Position numbers and translations under genes: made by a program
Assembly: GCA_018340805.1 (NCBI GenBank)
Contig: JACMZG010001870.1
Location: forward strand, 49,058,468-49,122,467
Reading direction: 5' to 3'
Length of the DNA: 64,000 bases
DNA from: Microvelia longipes
Taxonomy: Eukaryota; Arthropoda; Insecta; Hemiptera; Veliidae
The notes under the pieces: model-generated
Seen by the model: only the letters and a program-made list of their open reading frames with translations
What the model was told of the DNA's origin: nothing
Database searches by the model: none
Part shown: positions 10,891 to 22,399 of the stretch, piece by piece
Layout of the letters: each line of letters opens with the position of its first letter
How positions within the stretch are numbered: the first letter of the stretch is position 1

Positions 10891-11019
10891 AACACATGCG
10901 CAGATGTCACACTGGTCCTGCCATGTTGCTCCATCGGCGTGCATAGAACCGTTGCCGGAACATGACTTGTGACAGTCGCATTCTTCCAGCCTACTTAACC
11001 TATCTTCAGTCTCTTCCAA
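10891..11019 (-). CDS. NELL-type exon: coiled coil end and 5' half of VWC1
   Basis: 129 nt, exactly 43 codons, phase 0 at both ends. It opens with the end of the heptad region (LEETEDRLSRLEEC) and continues DCHKSCSGNGSMHADG, ATWQDQCDICACV. NELL has the same pattern: a leucine-rich heptad, then CxCxxxC, a Gly-rich turn, a W and CxxCxC. The acceptor is TATGTTCTAG (AG at 11020-11021) and the donor GTAAGT at 10885-10890. The previous exon ends KLQLK and this one begins LEET, so the helix runs across the junction. A ~40-bp tandem array sits directly on the acceptor side. In transcript sense that array includes a TACTAAC branch-point-like string at about 11064-11070. Confidence 0.92.
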
Positions 11020-11026
11020 CTAGAAC

Positions 11027-11222
11027 ATAGTAAGGAATTAGTTATTACTCTAATATTGTAGCGAAGTTAGTAAATACTCTAACATTGTTGTGTAATAAGA
11101 TAATACTCTAATATTGGTGCGTAGTTGGGTAGTACTCTACTATTGTAGTTAGAGTTAGTTACAGGGCGTAGTTAGAGTTAATACTCTAATATTGTTGTGT
11201 GGAACGATATTACTCTAATATT
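11027..11222. repeat. Short minisatellite, ~35-40-bp unit
   Basis: Five diverged units with the core ATACTCTAATATTGTTGTG and a GTAGTTAG spacer. It begins within about 10 bp of the 10891-11019 exon acceptor. Confidence 0.8.
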
Positions 11223-11525
11223 TATTATTTATTAATACAACAACGGGCAAAATTGCCCTTTATACAAAAATAACAATTAAGAAAAAATAAAATTGCACAC
11301 ACATACAAATATTTTTTATACATAAGAAAAAAATAAGTACAAAAAAAAAGAATTTTGTATCTAATTAAACAATATACTGCCGGTATAATAGACCTATCAC
11401 GCTTGTGAACGAAATTAAGGCCATATTATTGTTTTGACCTCAACATCTCTCGTATTAATGAAATACATGGAGTATGCTTCGTGTACCCCTTGTGGCTTTT
11501 TACGAAATATTTTTTGGGTGCTTAC

Positions 11526-11681
11526 CTTTAATTGAAGTTTTTGTAGTGATAATGATAATTTCTGTACAGTATCTTGTAGTAATGAGAACTGTCCGCAGGT
11601 AGGACAGTCTGCGTCCAGGTGAGGACACTGACTCAGGTAGCCATGAGGACCTGATAGTATCCTCATGTCCTGCAATGAACC
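11526..11681 (-). CDS. NELL-type exon: end of TSPN/LamG domain and coiled coil
   Basis: 156 nt, 52 codons, phase 0 at both ends. It reads GSLQDMRILSGPHGYLSQ, then the CPHLDADCPTC cysteine cluster, then an amphipathic helix (FSLLQDTVQKLSLSLQKLQLK). The NELL counterpart is G-I-x-Q-D ... P-x-G-[YF], CPxLNxTCPTC and a coiled-coil trimerisation helix, so the match is specific to this family and not just to any LamG protein. The acceptor is TTGTCTGTTGCAG (AG at 11682-11683) and the donor GTAAGC at 11520-11525. The intron to the next exon is only 506 bp. Confidence 0.94.
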
Positions 11682-11874
11682 CTGCAACAGACAACATATT
11701 CTTGTTAATTGTATGTTCACAGGAGTGTTCCAAGAAAGAGGGCATCTCCTTCTTCCATGCTAGTCCAAAAGTATAATAGTTTCTGATAATGTCTTGTATC
11801 GATGAAAGGTTAGGTAGACTATTTTAACTTAATCAAGTCTGTAAAGCCTGATAATAATCATAGAAGAAAGCCGC

Positions 11875-12590
11875 AAAAAATCAGGGGAGAAAACAGCAAA
11901 TTAATCAAGGGTGAGAGCAGCGAAAGAATCAGGGGAAGTAAGTCGCAAAACAATCAGGGGAGAAATCAGTGAAACAATCAGGGGAAAGAGCTGCGAAAGA
12001 ATCAGGGGAGTAAGTCGCAAAACAATCAGGGGAGAAATCAGTGAAACAATCAGGGGAAAGAGCTGCGAAAGAATCAGGGGAGTAAGTCGCAAACAATCAG
12101 GGAGAATCAGTGAAACAATCAGGGGAAAGAGCTGCGAAAGAATCAGGGGAGTAAGTCGCAAAACAATCAGGGGAGAAATCAGTGAAACAATCAGGGGAAA
12201 GAGCAGCGAAAGAATCAGGGGAGTAGTGGCAAAACAATCAGGGGGAGAAATCAGTGAAACAATCAGGGAAAGAGCTGCGAAAGAATCAGGGGAGAGTGGC
12301 AAAACAATCAGGGGAGAAATCAGTGAAACAATCAGGGGAAAGAGCAGCGAAAGAATCAGGGGAGTAAGTGGCAAAACAATCAGGGAGAAATCAGTGAAAC
12401 AATCAGGGAAAGAGCAGCGAAACAATCAGGGGAGTAAGTCGCAAAATAATCGGGGGAGAAATCAGTGAAACAATCAGGGGAAAGAGCAGCGAAACAATCA
12501 CAGGAAGAAGCAGCGAAACAATCAGAAAAGAAAGCAGCGATAGAATCAGAGGAGCAAGTCGCACAACAATCAGTGAAGGAAGCAGCTTAC
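11875..12590. repeat. Higher-order minisatellite, 72 bp = 3 x 24
   Basis: About nine 72-bp units, each built from three 24-bp subunits that share CAATCAGGGG or GAATCAGGGG but differ in the first half (AGTAAGTCGCAAAA, AGAAATCAGTGAAA, AAAGAGCTGCGAAA). Since 24 and 72 are multiples of three, both strands show long repetitive ORFs (about 174-185 codons). They carry no signal of selection as protein and I reject them as genes. The array starts about 190 bp on the acceptor side of the 11526-11681 exon. Confidence 0.95.
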
Positions 12591-13269
12591 CTCATCTTTT
12601 AACGATTTATTCTTTTTCTGGTTATCGCTACTGCCACATTAAATTCCCACCCTAAAGTCTAGTATAAAAACCAAAAATAGTGCAATACGGTACATTAAAG
12701 AAATCATTGGTCGTTCAATTGGGTTGTTCAAACTTGCTTATTTATAGTAAACAGAAGTTTAGATATATGAAAGGTAATATTTTGTTCTACTTCATCATTA
12801 AAAGTTGACTTAACAAAAAAAAGTTTAGGAAGGGGGCGACATCTCAGGTCATCTCTCCCATCTTGGAAGAGAAAAAAGTAGGCTTATTTAGAAGGAGAGG
12901 CTTACGCACTATTTATGAAGCTTCCCTCGAAAGCCGTTTATAATCACCATAGCAAAATCTTTTAAAAGTTTATTTTTAAGTAAATTTTCTATTAGAACTT
13001 ACTATTGAGGTTAAATCTATTACACAACTAAACTTATTCCCATTAATAAACAATAAAATGAAAGAAAAAGTTTTACCCAAAAGGATTTCTCTTCTGTGTA
13101 GAACTGTTATCAGAAGGATAATATTAGGAATGGTTGTAAGAAAGATTTTATGGTCCTTTTTATTATAAATTGCTTTTTCAAGTTCTCAAATCCGTAGCTT
13201 TTAAAACTTTGAAATCAAGAATAAGTCTAGTTATAGAAGGAGATAATAGCAAGTTTATCGAGCGTTTAA
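12591..13269. other. Intron, nothing recognised
   Basis: AT-rich sequence of the 13.5-kb intron, without identifiable features. Confidence 0.5.
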
Positions 13270-13386
13270 TAGTTATTTATGCCATAAGGCTGAGAAGTGT
13301 GTCTTTATGTCACGGCAATTAGATTTACCGACGAGCGAAGCAAGTCATAAAGACATTCTCAGCCGGATGGCATACACTATTTTTGA
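13270..13386. repeat. Small inverted repeat
   Basis: Arms TATGCCATAAGGCTGAGAAG...CTTTATG and CATAAAG..TTCTCAGCCGGATGGCATA flank a loop holding ACGAGCGAAGCAAGTC, the motif also found in the 5S-headed SINE body. Confidence 0.7.
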
Positions 13387-15054
13387 GGTAGCACTCATTA
13401 AATAAAGCACTCATTAAAAAAATCAAAACATAGCACTCATTAAACTGCGCTATATACTTAATTGAAAAAAAAACAAACGTCCAATTATTATTAACTCCAT
13501 ATTATCGCCGTCATTAAATTCATCCCATAGCTTCAACACTTTTACTCAAAAATGTAAAAGCTTTACAAATAAACACACAAAATTGTCAATTAGAACACCT
13601 TTTAAAACCGAAAAAAAATTAGTCTACGAACAAAAACAGAAACAAAATGAACGTTTTTAAAGAAAACTCATGAAGGTTTAACACAGATTGTTTTTTGAAC
13701 ACGCTACATTACAGTAATGGCGGCAACATATGAATTACTTTTACGTCCTAGGAGTTTTTTCTACATTCATTATTCTCCTCGGAGGTGAAAAGTACTAAAT
13801 AACCTCCTATAACAATAATGATTGGCTTCTCATCCTAAAAACGGTCCAATAAAGTGCTCAATTACGTACTACCTCAAAAAAAAATTTAATATCAGGGTCA
13901 AACCATTATAAACGTGAGTCTAAAATACTAGGGATGAGCGTAGCGAGTCCTATATGGTAAGGAATAGGTTCGAGGTACCCAGTACCAGATTTTCGCATTT
14001 TGATGATCAGCTCCTTTAGAAGAGCCGTGGCTTCTCATTGGCTCTCAATGCTAGCTCTTGTTGCTCCTTTACATATAACTGAAAGATCCCTATGCTCTGC
14101 TGGAACCTAAGGATCAAGCGCCTTTATCAGGGCGCTTAGTTGCCCTTTTCGGGGATCACTGAAAGACTGCCTGTCTATATGACTGCCAGGCTTAGTCAAT
14201 AGTGCCTTGATGTCCACTTGTTATATTAAGCCCGCCATACTTCAGCGTATTGCACATTTAGGAATAATGCGTGCGTCTTTATAACATTGTGAACTAATCC
14301 CATACCTCTTGTGACCACCATTCAGACATTTGAAACTTTACATTTAGATCAAAATTCATTCAGTAAGGGGCACTTATTTTGCTTACCCCAAGTGCAAGTA
14401 TGAATAGTCTTTTTCAACGAGTGCCTAACGTACGATGTCTAAGAAAAACCAGCTGTTCATCCCTTGCAAAGGAAGCAGCGCACAGAATTCATTATGTTTC
14501 TTATACAGTATTCTAAAGGCATGTGCATGAACTGAATCCATGATCCTTCTTTAAACTTAATATTTAAAATTCACAGTGCAATAGAATATGGCGTACCAGG
14601 ACCCTACATCCTAAAATCAGTCGGTGTGAAAGCTCATTCATTATTCTTGGTGAAAATCGACTGCTGATTACCTTGATACAACATCGGACCCACACAACCC
14701 CCTCAACATCGAATTCGCTTCGGTTCTCCTCTGAATATCATGATTATCCAATGCTTAAGGTAGTAGTACCTCGGTCTCGCTATGCTCGACCGTAGATGGA
14801 AAATTGATCCATAGTCTAGAGTGTTGCGACTTCGGATTCACTTCGTTCGTTCTCGGCAACGCGAAGATTATCGTCCTCAACGTAGGATATCATAATTACA
14901 TAAAGCTTAGGGTGATATCCCTCTAGCTGCGCTTGAGGGTAGAAAAAATTGTGATGCAAAGACTTGTGAGTTATAAAGGTTAAGGTGTTACTATTTCGAT
15001 CTTACTACACTCGAACCTCAGAACTGTAAGAAGATTAAAAGATAAAGTTTAAAT
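13387..15054. other. Intron with scattered S5-like fragments
   Basis: Mostly unrecognised. At 13931-13990 a fragment carries GGATGAGCGTAGCGAGTCC and a GAGGTACCCAGTACC end like the 5S-headed SINE tail. Between 14700 and 14940 four more CGCTTCG/CGCTATGCTCG-type motifs occur in otherwise unrelated sequence. Confidence 0.5.
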
Positions 15055-15055
15055 T

Positions 15056-15518
15056 CAATCAAAGAGACTATACTATTAGAGGGAGTACAGAACCCGATTA
15101 ACACAGTGATAAGGGTCTGGAAGTGAGACAGTTTCCATAGGCCATAATTGTACTTACACCTACTATAGTCTCCCTAGAAAGAGACTAGATACGCCTCCAC
15201 CCCTCTACAACCCCTATTAAGGCAGACACTCTACAAACGGCGGACATTTTTCAGTGATGCCACATTAAACCACTTTATTCAACACAGACAATTAAAGAGT
15301 ACATGCAATAGATAATAATTAAAACTTATTTTAAATTTATTTCACTTGATTTAAAACAAAATAGTCGAAAAATAATGAAATATTTACGTGATATTGTAAT
15401 TATTATGAAAAATAAAAAATGACGTCACCAATGTACCGTTACGGCACCTAGCTACCCAAGGAATGATAAGAACTGTTGTATCCTCCCTCTAATAGTATTA
15501 GACTCTTTGTCTTCAACA
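15056..15518. mobile_element. Non-coding element with ~27-bp terminal inverted repeats
   Basis: The left end (CAAAGAGACTATACTATTAG then AGGGAG) is the inverted complement of the right end (CTCCCTCTAATAGTATTAGA then CTCTTTG) with a few changes. The interior has no ORF. This fits a MITE-like DNA transposon remnant; I see no convincing target duplication. Confidence 0.6.
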
Positions 15519-16454
15519 TTTTTATAATGGCGACTAACATCAAAATGAAAATTAGCTGATCAGATTTATTTTTTTAATTTTAAACAGTTACTAAAGTCTA
15601 AAAAATTATTTTGTTTGGCAGCACAACTTGACCTTTTGTGCTAAGGTTCGACTCTCAAGGAGAATCGTATCGAAAGTTATGCGTGACACACACCCACAAA
15701 GACAGCATAGTGAAAACCATCAAACCGTCATGAAAGTGCCTGAAACGAATAATTATGATGACACCAAGATTACGGATATTTTGGGTGAACACTAAACTTT
15801 TCTTATATTCTTACCAAGTAGATGAAAAAAGTACAAATTTAACAAAGTTTCTTTTTTTACAGGAAAATTGTTCTCTTGACTAGAAAGGTTAAGCAAAGAT
15901 ATCATGTAAGGAATAAGGGAAAACTATATTGAATTTCCCATCCCACCCTGCCATTTCCACAACTCTGATTTAATACTGTCGGTATATATACCGAAATAGT
16001 TTTCATATTTCCCAGTAGTTGTGATATAATGTGGTTGTTTGATAAACTATGGCAGAAGGCATGAGTGTAGTTTTTAGGTTAAATAAACTATTGAAAGAAT
16101 AATAAAATGTTGAAAGTCTTAGCTTGTAACATATTGCTGACATTATTTTTAGCTGTATTTCTTAATATTTTTGAAAATTCTTTACGATTTATAGTTTCTC
16201 CAATCCTTGTTTTGATTCAATCTCCCTTAAATAAAAACTTCTGGTTACGGTTCTTCAACTATTAACTACTAGTAGAACAAAGAAAAACCTATCAAATTTA
16301 AATGTTTAAAAACAGGCTCCCACAGCACTCTAGATAATAAAGAAACCATTTTTAAAGTATTTTGCGCTCCAACCTAAAATTTAGATTGGATCCTAAAAAT
16401 TCTTTTGCTTGCTAACTTGACTACATTATTCAGGAATCTTATTACTTTAATTTA
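15519..16454. other. Intron, nothing recognised
   Basis: AT-rich intron without identifiable features. Confidence 0.5.
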
Positions 16455-16662
16455 TATATTCAAGCTTTTGAGGAGGAATAGGTCGTAATTAACAAAAAAC
16501 ACGAATTTTGCCGAGCTTTCGATATAATTTTTATCTTTTTCAAGGCTTAACATAATAATAATAACAAAAACAGTTACATGGTTGCTAACAACATCGAAAG
16601 CTCGGCAAAATTAGTTTTTTTTATTAATTTAATTTTATTCCTCCTCAAAAGCTTGAATATTT
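16455..16662. mobile_element. Foldback element, ~70-bp arms
   Basis: The left arm ATTCAAGCTTTTGAGGAGGA ... TTTTGCCGAGCTTTCGAT is mirrored by ATCGAAAGCTCGGCAAAAT ... TCCTCCTCAAAAGCTTGAAT. The loop is about 65 bp and contains an ATA-rich run. No coding capacity. Confidence 0.85.
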
Positions 16663-17519
16663 AAAATAGAGGTCCCTATAAATTTTTTTTTTAACTTTAA
16701 TTTACCTTATTACTTTAGTAAGGTTTAACCGTGGGGCTTTGGGTGAACTCACACCGGATGGCCAGTCCGGAACCCCCCAGAAAAAGGGGATTCCTTTGAC
16801 TAGGAATCTTGGCCTAATTAAGTCTGAAAGATATCATGGTGTTAATCAGAAAACATAAGTAGTATTCAGAGTTTATACGTTTATTGATAAAACTAAGTTG
16901 ACATATATATTTATACGTTGTATTAAAATGATTAGTAGGTATGCTTAACAGGTCTAGGTAAGATCTGTCAGTTTTTTAAGTTAATCAATATTACTGCTAT
17001 GCACATAAAAACGATAAATTCTAGAGAATTTATCGTTTGTTTATCCTGAACCTGAATTTATCCTGAAGTAGACTTCAGGACAAAGTATTACTTACAGGTC
17101 GCTGCGATGATAATGGTGAGGAGCATCTTAACTCTTATACATATCTCAAACTACTCCTTTACTGATTAATTACTGATTGATTACTGAATTATTACTACTT
17201 AATATTTACCTAATAACTGATCCATTACTCATTAAGACTCTCTTGATTTGACTCAAGAGCTTGCTTAAATAACCAAGGGTGGTAACCCCTTCCAGAAGAC
17301 CAGTTCCATAGGAACGTGTGCTCATACGTTTGCTTTAACTAACTCAGTTTTCTGTTTAACAAGATAAATAAAGTCATCAAAATAATTGCACTCGGCTACC
17401 CTTGTCCACAAGCAACTGCTTATACAGAGGCTGCACTTAATTAAATTTAATTGCATAATTGTAAAAATAAAATTGTTTAATAAAAACATATTGTACTGTT
17501 TTCCGAAAATAAATAAATA
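16663..17519. other. Intron, nothing recognised
   Basis: Contains short hairpins (CCGGATGGCCAGTCCGG near 16757 and AAATTCTAGAGAATTT near 17018) but no recognised family. Confidence 0.5.
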
Positions 17520-17602
17520 AATCGGAAATGTTCCTTATCATATCGGATTCGCTACGCTCATCCTCCTTACTTTGGACTCGCTTCGCTCGTCCTCAGAAAA
17601 TA
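17520..17602 (-). mobile_element. 5S-SINE (S5) body fragment
   Basis: In reverse orientation this carries the S5 body motifs CTCGCTTCGCTCGTCCTCAG and GGATTCGCTACGCTCATCC, followed by a decayed tail. The 5S head is absent. Confidence 0.6.
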
Positions 17603-17699
17603 AAAATCACCAAATTTAAAGTGCAACATGTCATCGACTAACTTGACATGTAGGCTAACTTGACATGTTCTTTACGATTTATAGTTTCTCCTATCCATA

Positions 17700-18190
17700 A
17701 ATTTATAGATTCTCGCTTTGCTCGCTAACTTGACTAGATTATTCAGGAAACTTATTACTTTAATTTACCTTATTACTTTAATAAGGCTCGCTTTGCTCGC
17801 TAACTTGACTAGAATTATTCAGGAAATTATTACTTAATTTACCTTATTACTTTAATTTGGCTCGCTTTGCTCGCTAACTTGACTAGATTATTCAGGAAAC
17901 TTATTACTTTAATTTACCTTATTACTTTAATTTGGCTCGCTTTGCTCGCTAACTTGACTAGATTATTCAGGAAACTTATTACTTTAATTTACCTTATTAC
18001 TTTAATTTGGCTCGCTTTGCTCGCTAACTTGACTAGATTATTCAGGAAACTTATTACTTTATTACCTTATTACTTTATAAGGCTCGCTTTGCTCGCTAAC
18101 TTGAATATATTATTCAGGAAACTTATTACTTTAATTTACCTTATTACTTTAATAAGGCTCGCTAACTTGACTATTTAATCAGGAAACTTA
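17700..18190. repeat. Minisatellite, ~75-bp unit, ~6.5 copies
   Basis: Each unit has GGCTCGCTTTGCTCGCTAAC, TTGACTAGATTATTCAGGAA and two TTACCTTATTACTTTAAT-like stretches. An isolated unit-like piece occurs at 16410-16460, so the array grew from local sequence. A single plus frame is open through it (17867-18178); I do not consider it a gene. Confidence 0.92.
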
Positions 18191-20644
18191 ATTATTTAAT
18201 TTATCTAATTACAATAAAGGCAACATGTCATCAGGGTCCCTTTTTAAACGATGATAAAACGAATAACCGATTGAAACGTAACCTCATTAAAAGATAAAAA
18301 AATAATTTTTACTTTAAAGAAATTAGATGACGTCATCTTTGTAAATATGTATATTTAGTTACTAAATATCTCATACGATTAATCGTGTCGAAAACTCTAA
18401 ATAATGACAAATCGCTCGACCCCCGTAAAATTACCTTTCGATGACGTCATTAATGTGTGATAGATAATCGCCTACTCCCCCCTCTAGTACTTGTTTGCGA
18501 CTTCATAAGCGTAATTTCCGGTAAATATCCTGTTATGAAAGTATTTTAATAAAAGTAATAAACAAATAGAATAAATTTAAGAAAGAGTTAAGGGGGTATA
18601 GTATTTATGAAAAGTGTAATATTGACTTTAACTTCTTGCTGCATTTACACAAACACCAACTAAATAACTCACACCCTCTATTTGAAAATGTGCATATCTC
18701 CAGGGAAATATCTCGGAAAACTGCATGGGAAATATGCGACAAAAATATGGTATTATATTGAGACTGAGTTGGATGGGGAAATGCCCCTGCTGTCTGAGAC
18801 ATGAGATATGGGGCAAATATGTGGGGTCTTGGGAAGGAAGATGGGGGAGCATAGAAAAGGTAATAACTGGTAGGAAGTTACCTGTAAGGAAGCGACGGGA
18901 TTTATCCTTCTCTTTTCCATACTTCTTACCCTTTTATTTCAAATTTTTTACACAATAAACCTTTTACACTGCATTCATTTATTAGAAGTCTTTGGCAAAG
19001 TGATGAGAAATCAATTTTAAAATTAAAAAAATTAATCCTTTAAAATCATAAAGTTAGATTTTTAAATATAATAGCTTTCTATTATATCATTTGATACTAC
19101 CGAGTTTCGCAAAACGTGAATAGTTGTCACAATAAAATTTGTGAAACGGGGCCCTGGTGGAAATTACTTGCAGTAGCAGTCCATGTTTGGCTTACAAATT
19201 ACTTAGAGAGAAAATTCTTCGTTAATCATTTTCTTAAAACTATTTCAGGAAAAGGATGTCGTTCTAAATAATTCTTTGATGGACCATAAGACTTGATAAT
19301 TAAATGGTCTGATATGATGACCCATCTCTGAACGCTTAAAACTAAAGGACTGTATGAATGAATAAAAGAGAAATAATTTTAAATTAGTGCATGTAATGAC
19401 GTGCAATATATAGTACAAAATACAGAATGGTCTACTAAAGAAAAGAAGTATGATATGCATGCAAACCAAGGCTTCAGTGCATGGACAGAGCAGATAAGCT
19501 GACTAAGTAAATATGAAATAAACTATACAGAGTGCTAAGCACAGAAATAATAAAGCAATAATTAATAAGCAATGAAATGAAAAAATACCTCAAACCTGCT
19601 AAAACAAACAGCATAACCTGTTCATGCACTGAAGTTTTATTATGAAAAATAATTATAATAAATAACAAGAAATAACTATGTACACAATATTTACAAATAG
19701 GTGAATTGCTCGAGCAATGATTAAAAGTATGGCGAGCCAAAGCGAGCAATTGACACCGTCCGGCAGAAGTTAGGTAGGGTGGTAGGCAGGAAGCTAGAGA
19801 GTTCTAAAACGGCAGGCAAACATGTCCGAACGTCTTCAAACCACGTAAAACATGTCTCACTGAGCTCATATATCACTAGTGCACAATTTAGTCTATAAAA
19901 TTGGGAGATACTGAACAAGTGTTCATTTAATTAATCAATTAACAGCATAACCCAGGGTTTTTCAACACAGCTTGGTAACCACTAAGCATTCTTCAATTTT
20001 CAGCTTGAAAACACTTTTAACGATCTTCTAAAGATGTCGGATAACTTGTTCATTGCGTTGCAAGCAGATTAACAAGTTTGATGGAATTTGATGGACAACC
20101 GCTCGAACAGGTTATCATTGATACATCATTTCTTGGAGCTGATGAATAAAACAACCGGTGCGAGGTAGAGAAGAAAAGGAAGAATTAAAGAAGATCACTT
20201 TGTTTACGAACGTGTGAATCTACAGGTGTTATTTCCTGAATTAGCCGGCTTTAGTTTGAAAGTAATTATAAAATAGCGATGAAAATGGTGAGAAAAGATG
20301 ACAGAAGATCCTCGGAGGCTGTGCATAAAAAGAGATCTGAAATAAAGTGCAAAAAACTGTTAAGTGTGTTGTGTCTGTGTACTTAAAACTAGACGTAAGT
20401 ACATGCAAATTTATTGAGAGAAAATTAAGGAGGTTACTTAAAATATATACAACTGTTTAGCCACAAGCCTAAACATTCTTGGTAAAAGTCATATAGATGG
20501 ACGAATTTCTCTTTAAATAATATCACTCTAAAAAATCTATTTCTTGCTTTCGTGTGTGGTTTATGCTTTATAACGAGAGCTGTAGTTCTTCAACTCGATT
20601 ATCAATTTTGACTGAATTTTTATAAGGAAATACGCATATTTATT
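18191..20644. other. Intron, almost nothing recognised
   Basis: Includes a partial third copy of the 1328-1842 sequence at 19078-19145 (GATACTACCGAGTTTCGC, AAAACGTGAATAGTTG). Reading frames at 18605-18958 and 19245-19918 have no family features. Confidence 0.5.
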
Positions 20645-20855
20645 CTATGTAATAACAACTAACTCATATTTATTGGTAATAACAAACTAACTCATATTTA
20701 TTCTATTGGTAATAACAAACTAACTCATATTTATTCTATTGGTAATAACAAACTAACTCATATTTATTCTATTGGTAATAACAACTCACATTTATTCTAA
20801 CAAACTTATCTCATATTTATTCTATTGGTAATAACAAACTAACTCATATTTTTCA
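20645..20855. repeat. Minisatellite, ~33-bp unit
   Basis: Six copies of TAATAACAAACTAACTCATA plus TTTATTCTATTGG, with truncated units at the edges. Confidence 0.93.
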
Positions 20856-21550
20856 AATTGGCACAAATACACCATTATTCGATATAATTTAAAGGTGAGT
20901 TCAACTACATCTTTGAAAAAATTTAGCGCATTAAAAAAAATCATCCGTTATACGGAAAACCTTGTCCGAATTGTATTATCAATACAAAATATTTTATTAA
21001 ATTAATACATTCTCAATAAAATAGAAATATTACCGTAAAAAATATCAAAAATATTTTGAATTCGTTGTATCGAATTCACGGAAAAATGTGTTACGTTACA
21101 TAGACTTTATAGTTGATGTAGAGAACCGTACGGAAAAATAAGTTACAGTGGACATCAAGTAAGTTTAATGAAATAAAACCTTTACTTACGCATGCATCGT
21201 TTTCAGCGAAGTTTCAAATTAAATCAAAAATTTTTGAGCATTATTTATACTTGCAGATATCATGCATTTTGAGAACGTCTATTGATCACTGTGAAGAAAA
21301 CAATGACTAAATATTTGAAAGATAATAATAATAAAATCACTAATAAAGATATACACGCATGAAATATTCAGAAAGTTTGAAAATAATAATTGATCATTCG
21401 TTGAGAATTACCCACTGGATTAAATATTTAAATTGTAAATAAAAACTCGACTTCAACATGAAGACCCTTTATTGCTTTGAATTACACGAGGCAGGCAAAT
21501 CAAAAGTTTTTATTTAATAACTTTTTACTTATTCTCATTTATACCGTAAG
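20856..21550. other. Intron, nothing recognised
   Basis: AT-rich intron without identifiable features. Confidence 0.5.
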
Positions 21551-21566
21551 TATATAGGAAAAGTAT

Positions 21567-21790
21567 CTGCCTCCGTGGCCGTGATCGTATAGGCACTCGA
21601 TTTCGGCACCGGAGGTCCGGGGTTCGCAGCCCGGGCTATGCTCTAAGATTTTATGAATAGTATTTGTATTAAATAGATTTCGCCAACTTTAATTAATTCT
21701 TAGAGTGTAGTAGATGCAACCCACCTGAGGTTGTTCCCGCAGGGTGAATACCCTGATGGGCCGAAAGGCCCTAAAACGGGCATTTTATTT
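21567..21790 (+). mobile_element. tRNA-headed SINE, family S2, intact copy with 16-bp target duplication
   Basis: The head CTGCCTCCGTGGCCGTGATC and box-B-like GGGGTTCGCAGCC make a tRNA-derived pol III promoter. The 3' domain holds three hairpins in a row: CCACCTGAGGTTG, CAGGGT-GAAT-ACCCTG and GGGCC-GAAA-GGCCC (GNRA loop), then AAACGGGCATTTTATTT. The exact duplication TATATAGGAAAAGTAT at 21551-21566 and 21791-21806 proves insertion by target-primed reverse transcription. Inverted copies: 40450-40682, 57952-58175 and 59484-59700. Confidence 0.93.
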
Positions 21791-21806
21791 TATATAGGAA
21801 AAGTAT

Positions 21807-22399
21807 TGTTCATTAACTCGCAATAATGACTCAGCGAAAATTTCGAAAAATTATGGGATCGGATTTGGTGCATATGTAGCCATGTATAAGAATAACATAT
21901 GTGACAACTTTCGGCTCATTATCAGCACAAGTTATATTTTCATTTAATGACTTATTAAGTTCCGAGGTACCCCGTACCCGATTTTTTTCGTATCAAATTG
22001 GAAAATTTGAGAAAATATAAATCATGGAAATAAATATGTCTGATAAGTAGAATAACGAATGACATGGGGCCGAGTTTCTGTACAATATTTTAAAGTGAAA
22101 AGAGAGAATAATCTGTTTGTTTGATCAAAAACCATTTATCCTTTTTTTTAGTTTATACTTAGAAGGCAGACAGTGAGATCTAGTTGATAAGGGTAGGTCA
22201 TGAATGATAAGTTCGGGAGTTGAATCCAGACAGACCTAGATAGACCTAGAAAGACCAGGTCGTATTCAACTTAGGCTTATATAGACCGAGCACGCGATGT
22301 CTGAAACTTATCTTATTTCACTAGAAAGATTGAGTGGTTTAAAATTTATATAATTTAAGTTGATGAAGACAAATTAATCAAACTCTATAGTGCTTATAA
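21807..22399. other. Intron, little recognised
   Basis: At 21955-21985 there is a 5S-SINE tail fragment (TTCCGAGGTACCCCGTACCC). The rest is unassigned. Confidence 0.5.

Noticed and set aside
11901..12468. Long overlapping ORFs (174-185 codons) on both strands
   Set aside because: They are produced by a 24/72-bp repeat whose length is a multiple of three; both strands are equally open and composition is purely repetitive.
21567..21640. tRNA genes suggested by box A/box B pairs here and at 31435, 32545 and 60725
   Set aside because: No complete cloverleaf or acceptor stem; each is the head of a SINE with a long body and, in two cases, target duplications.
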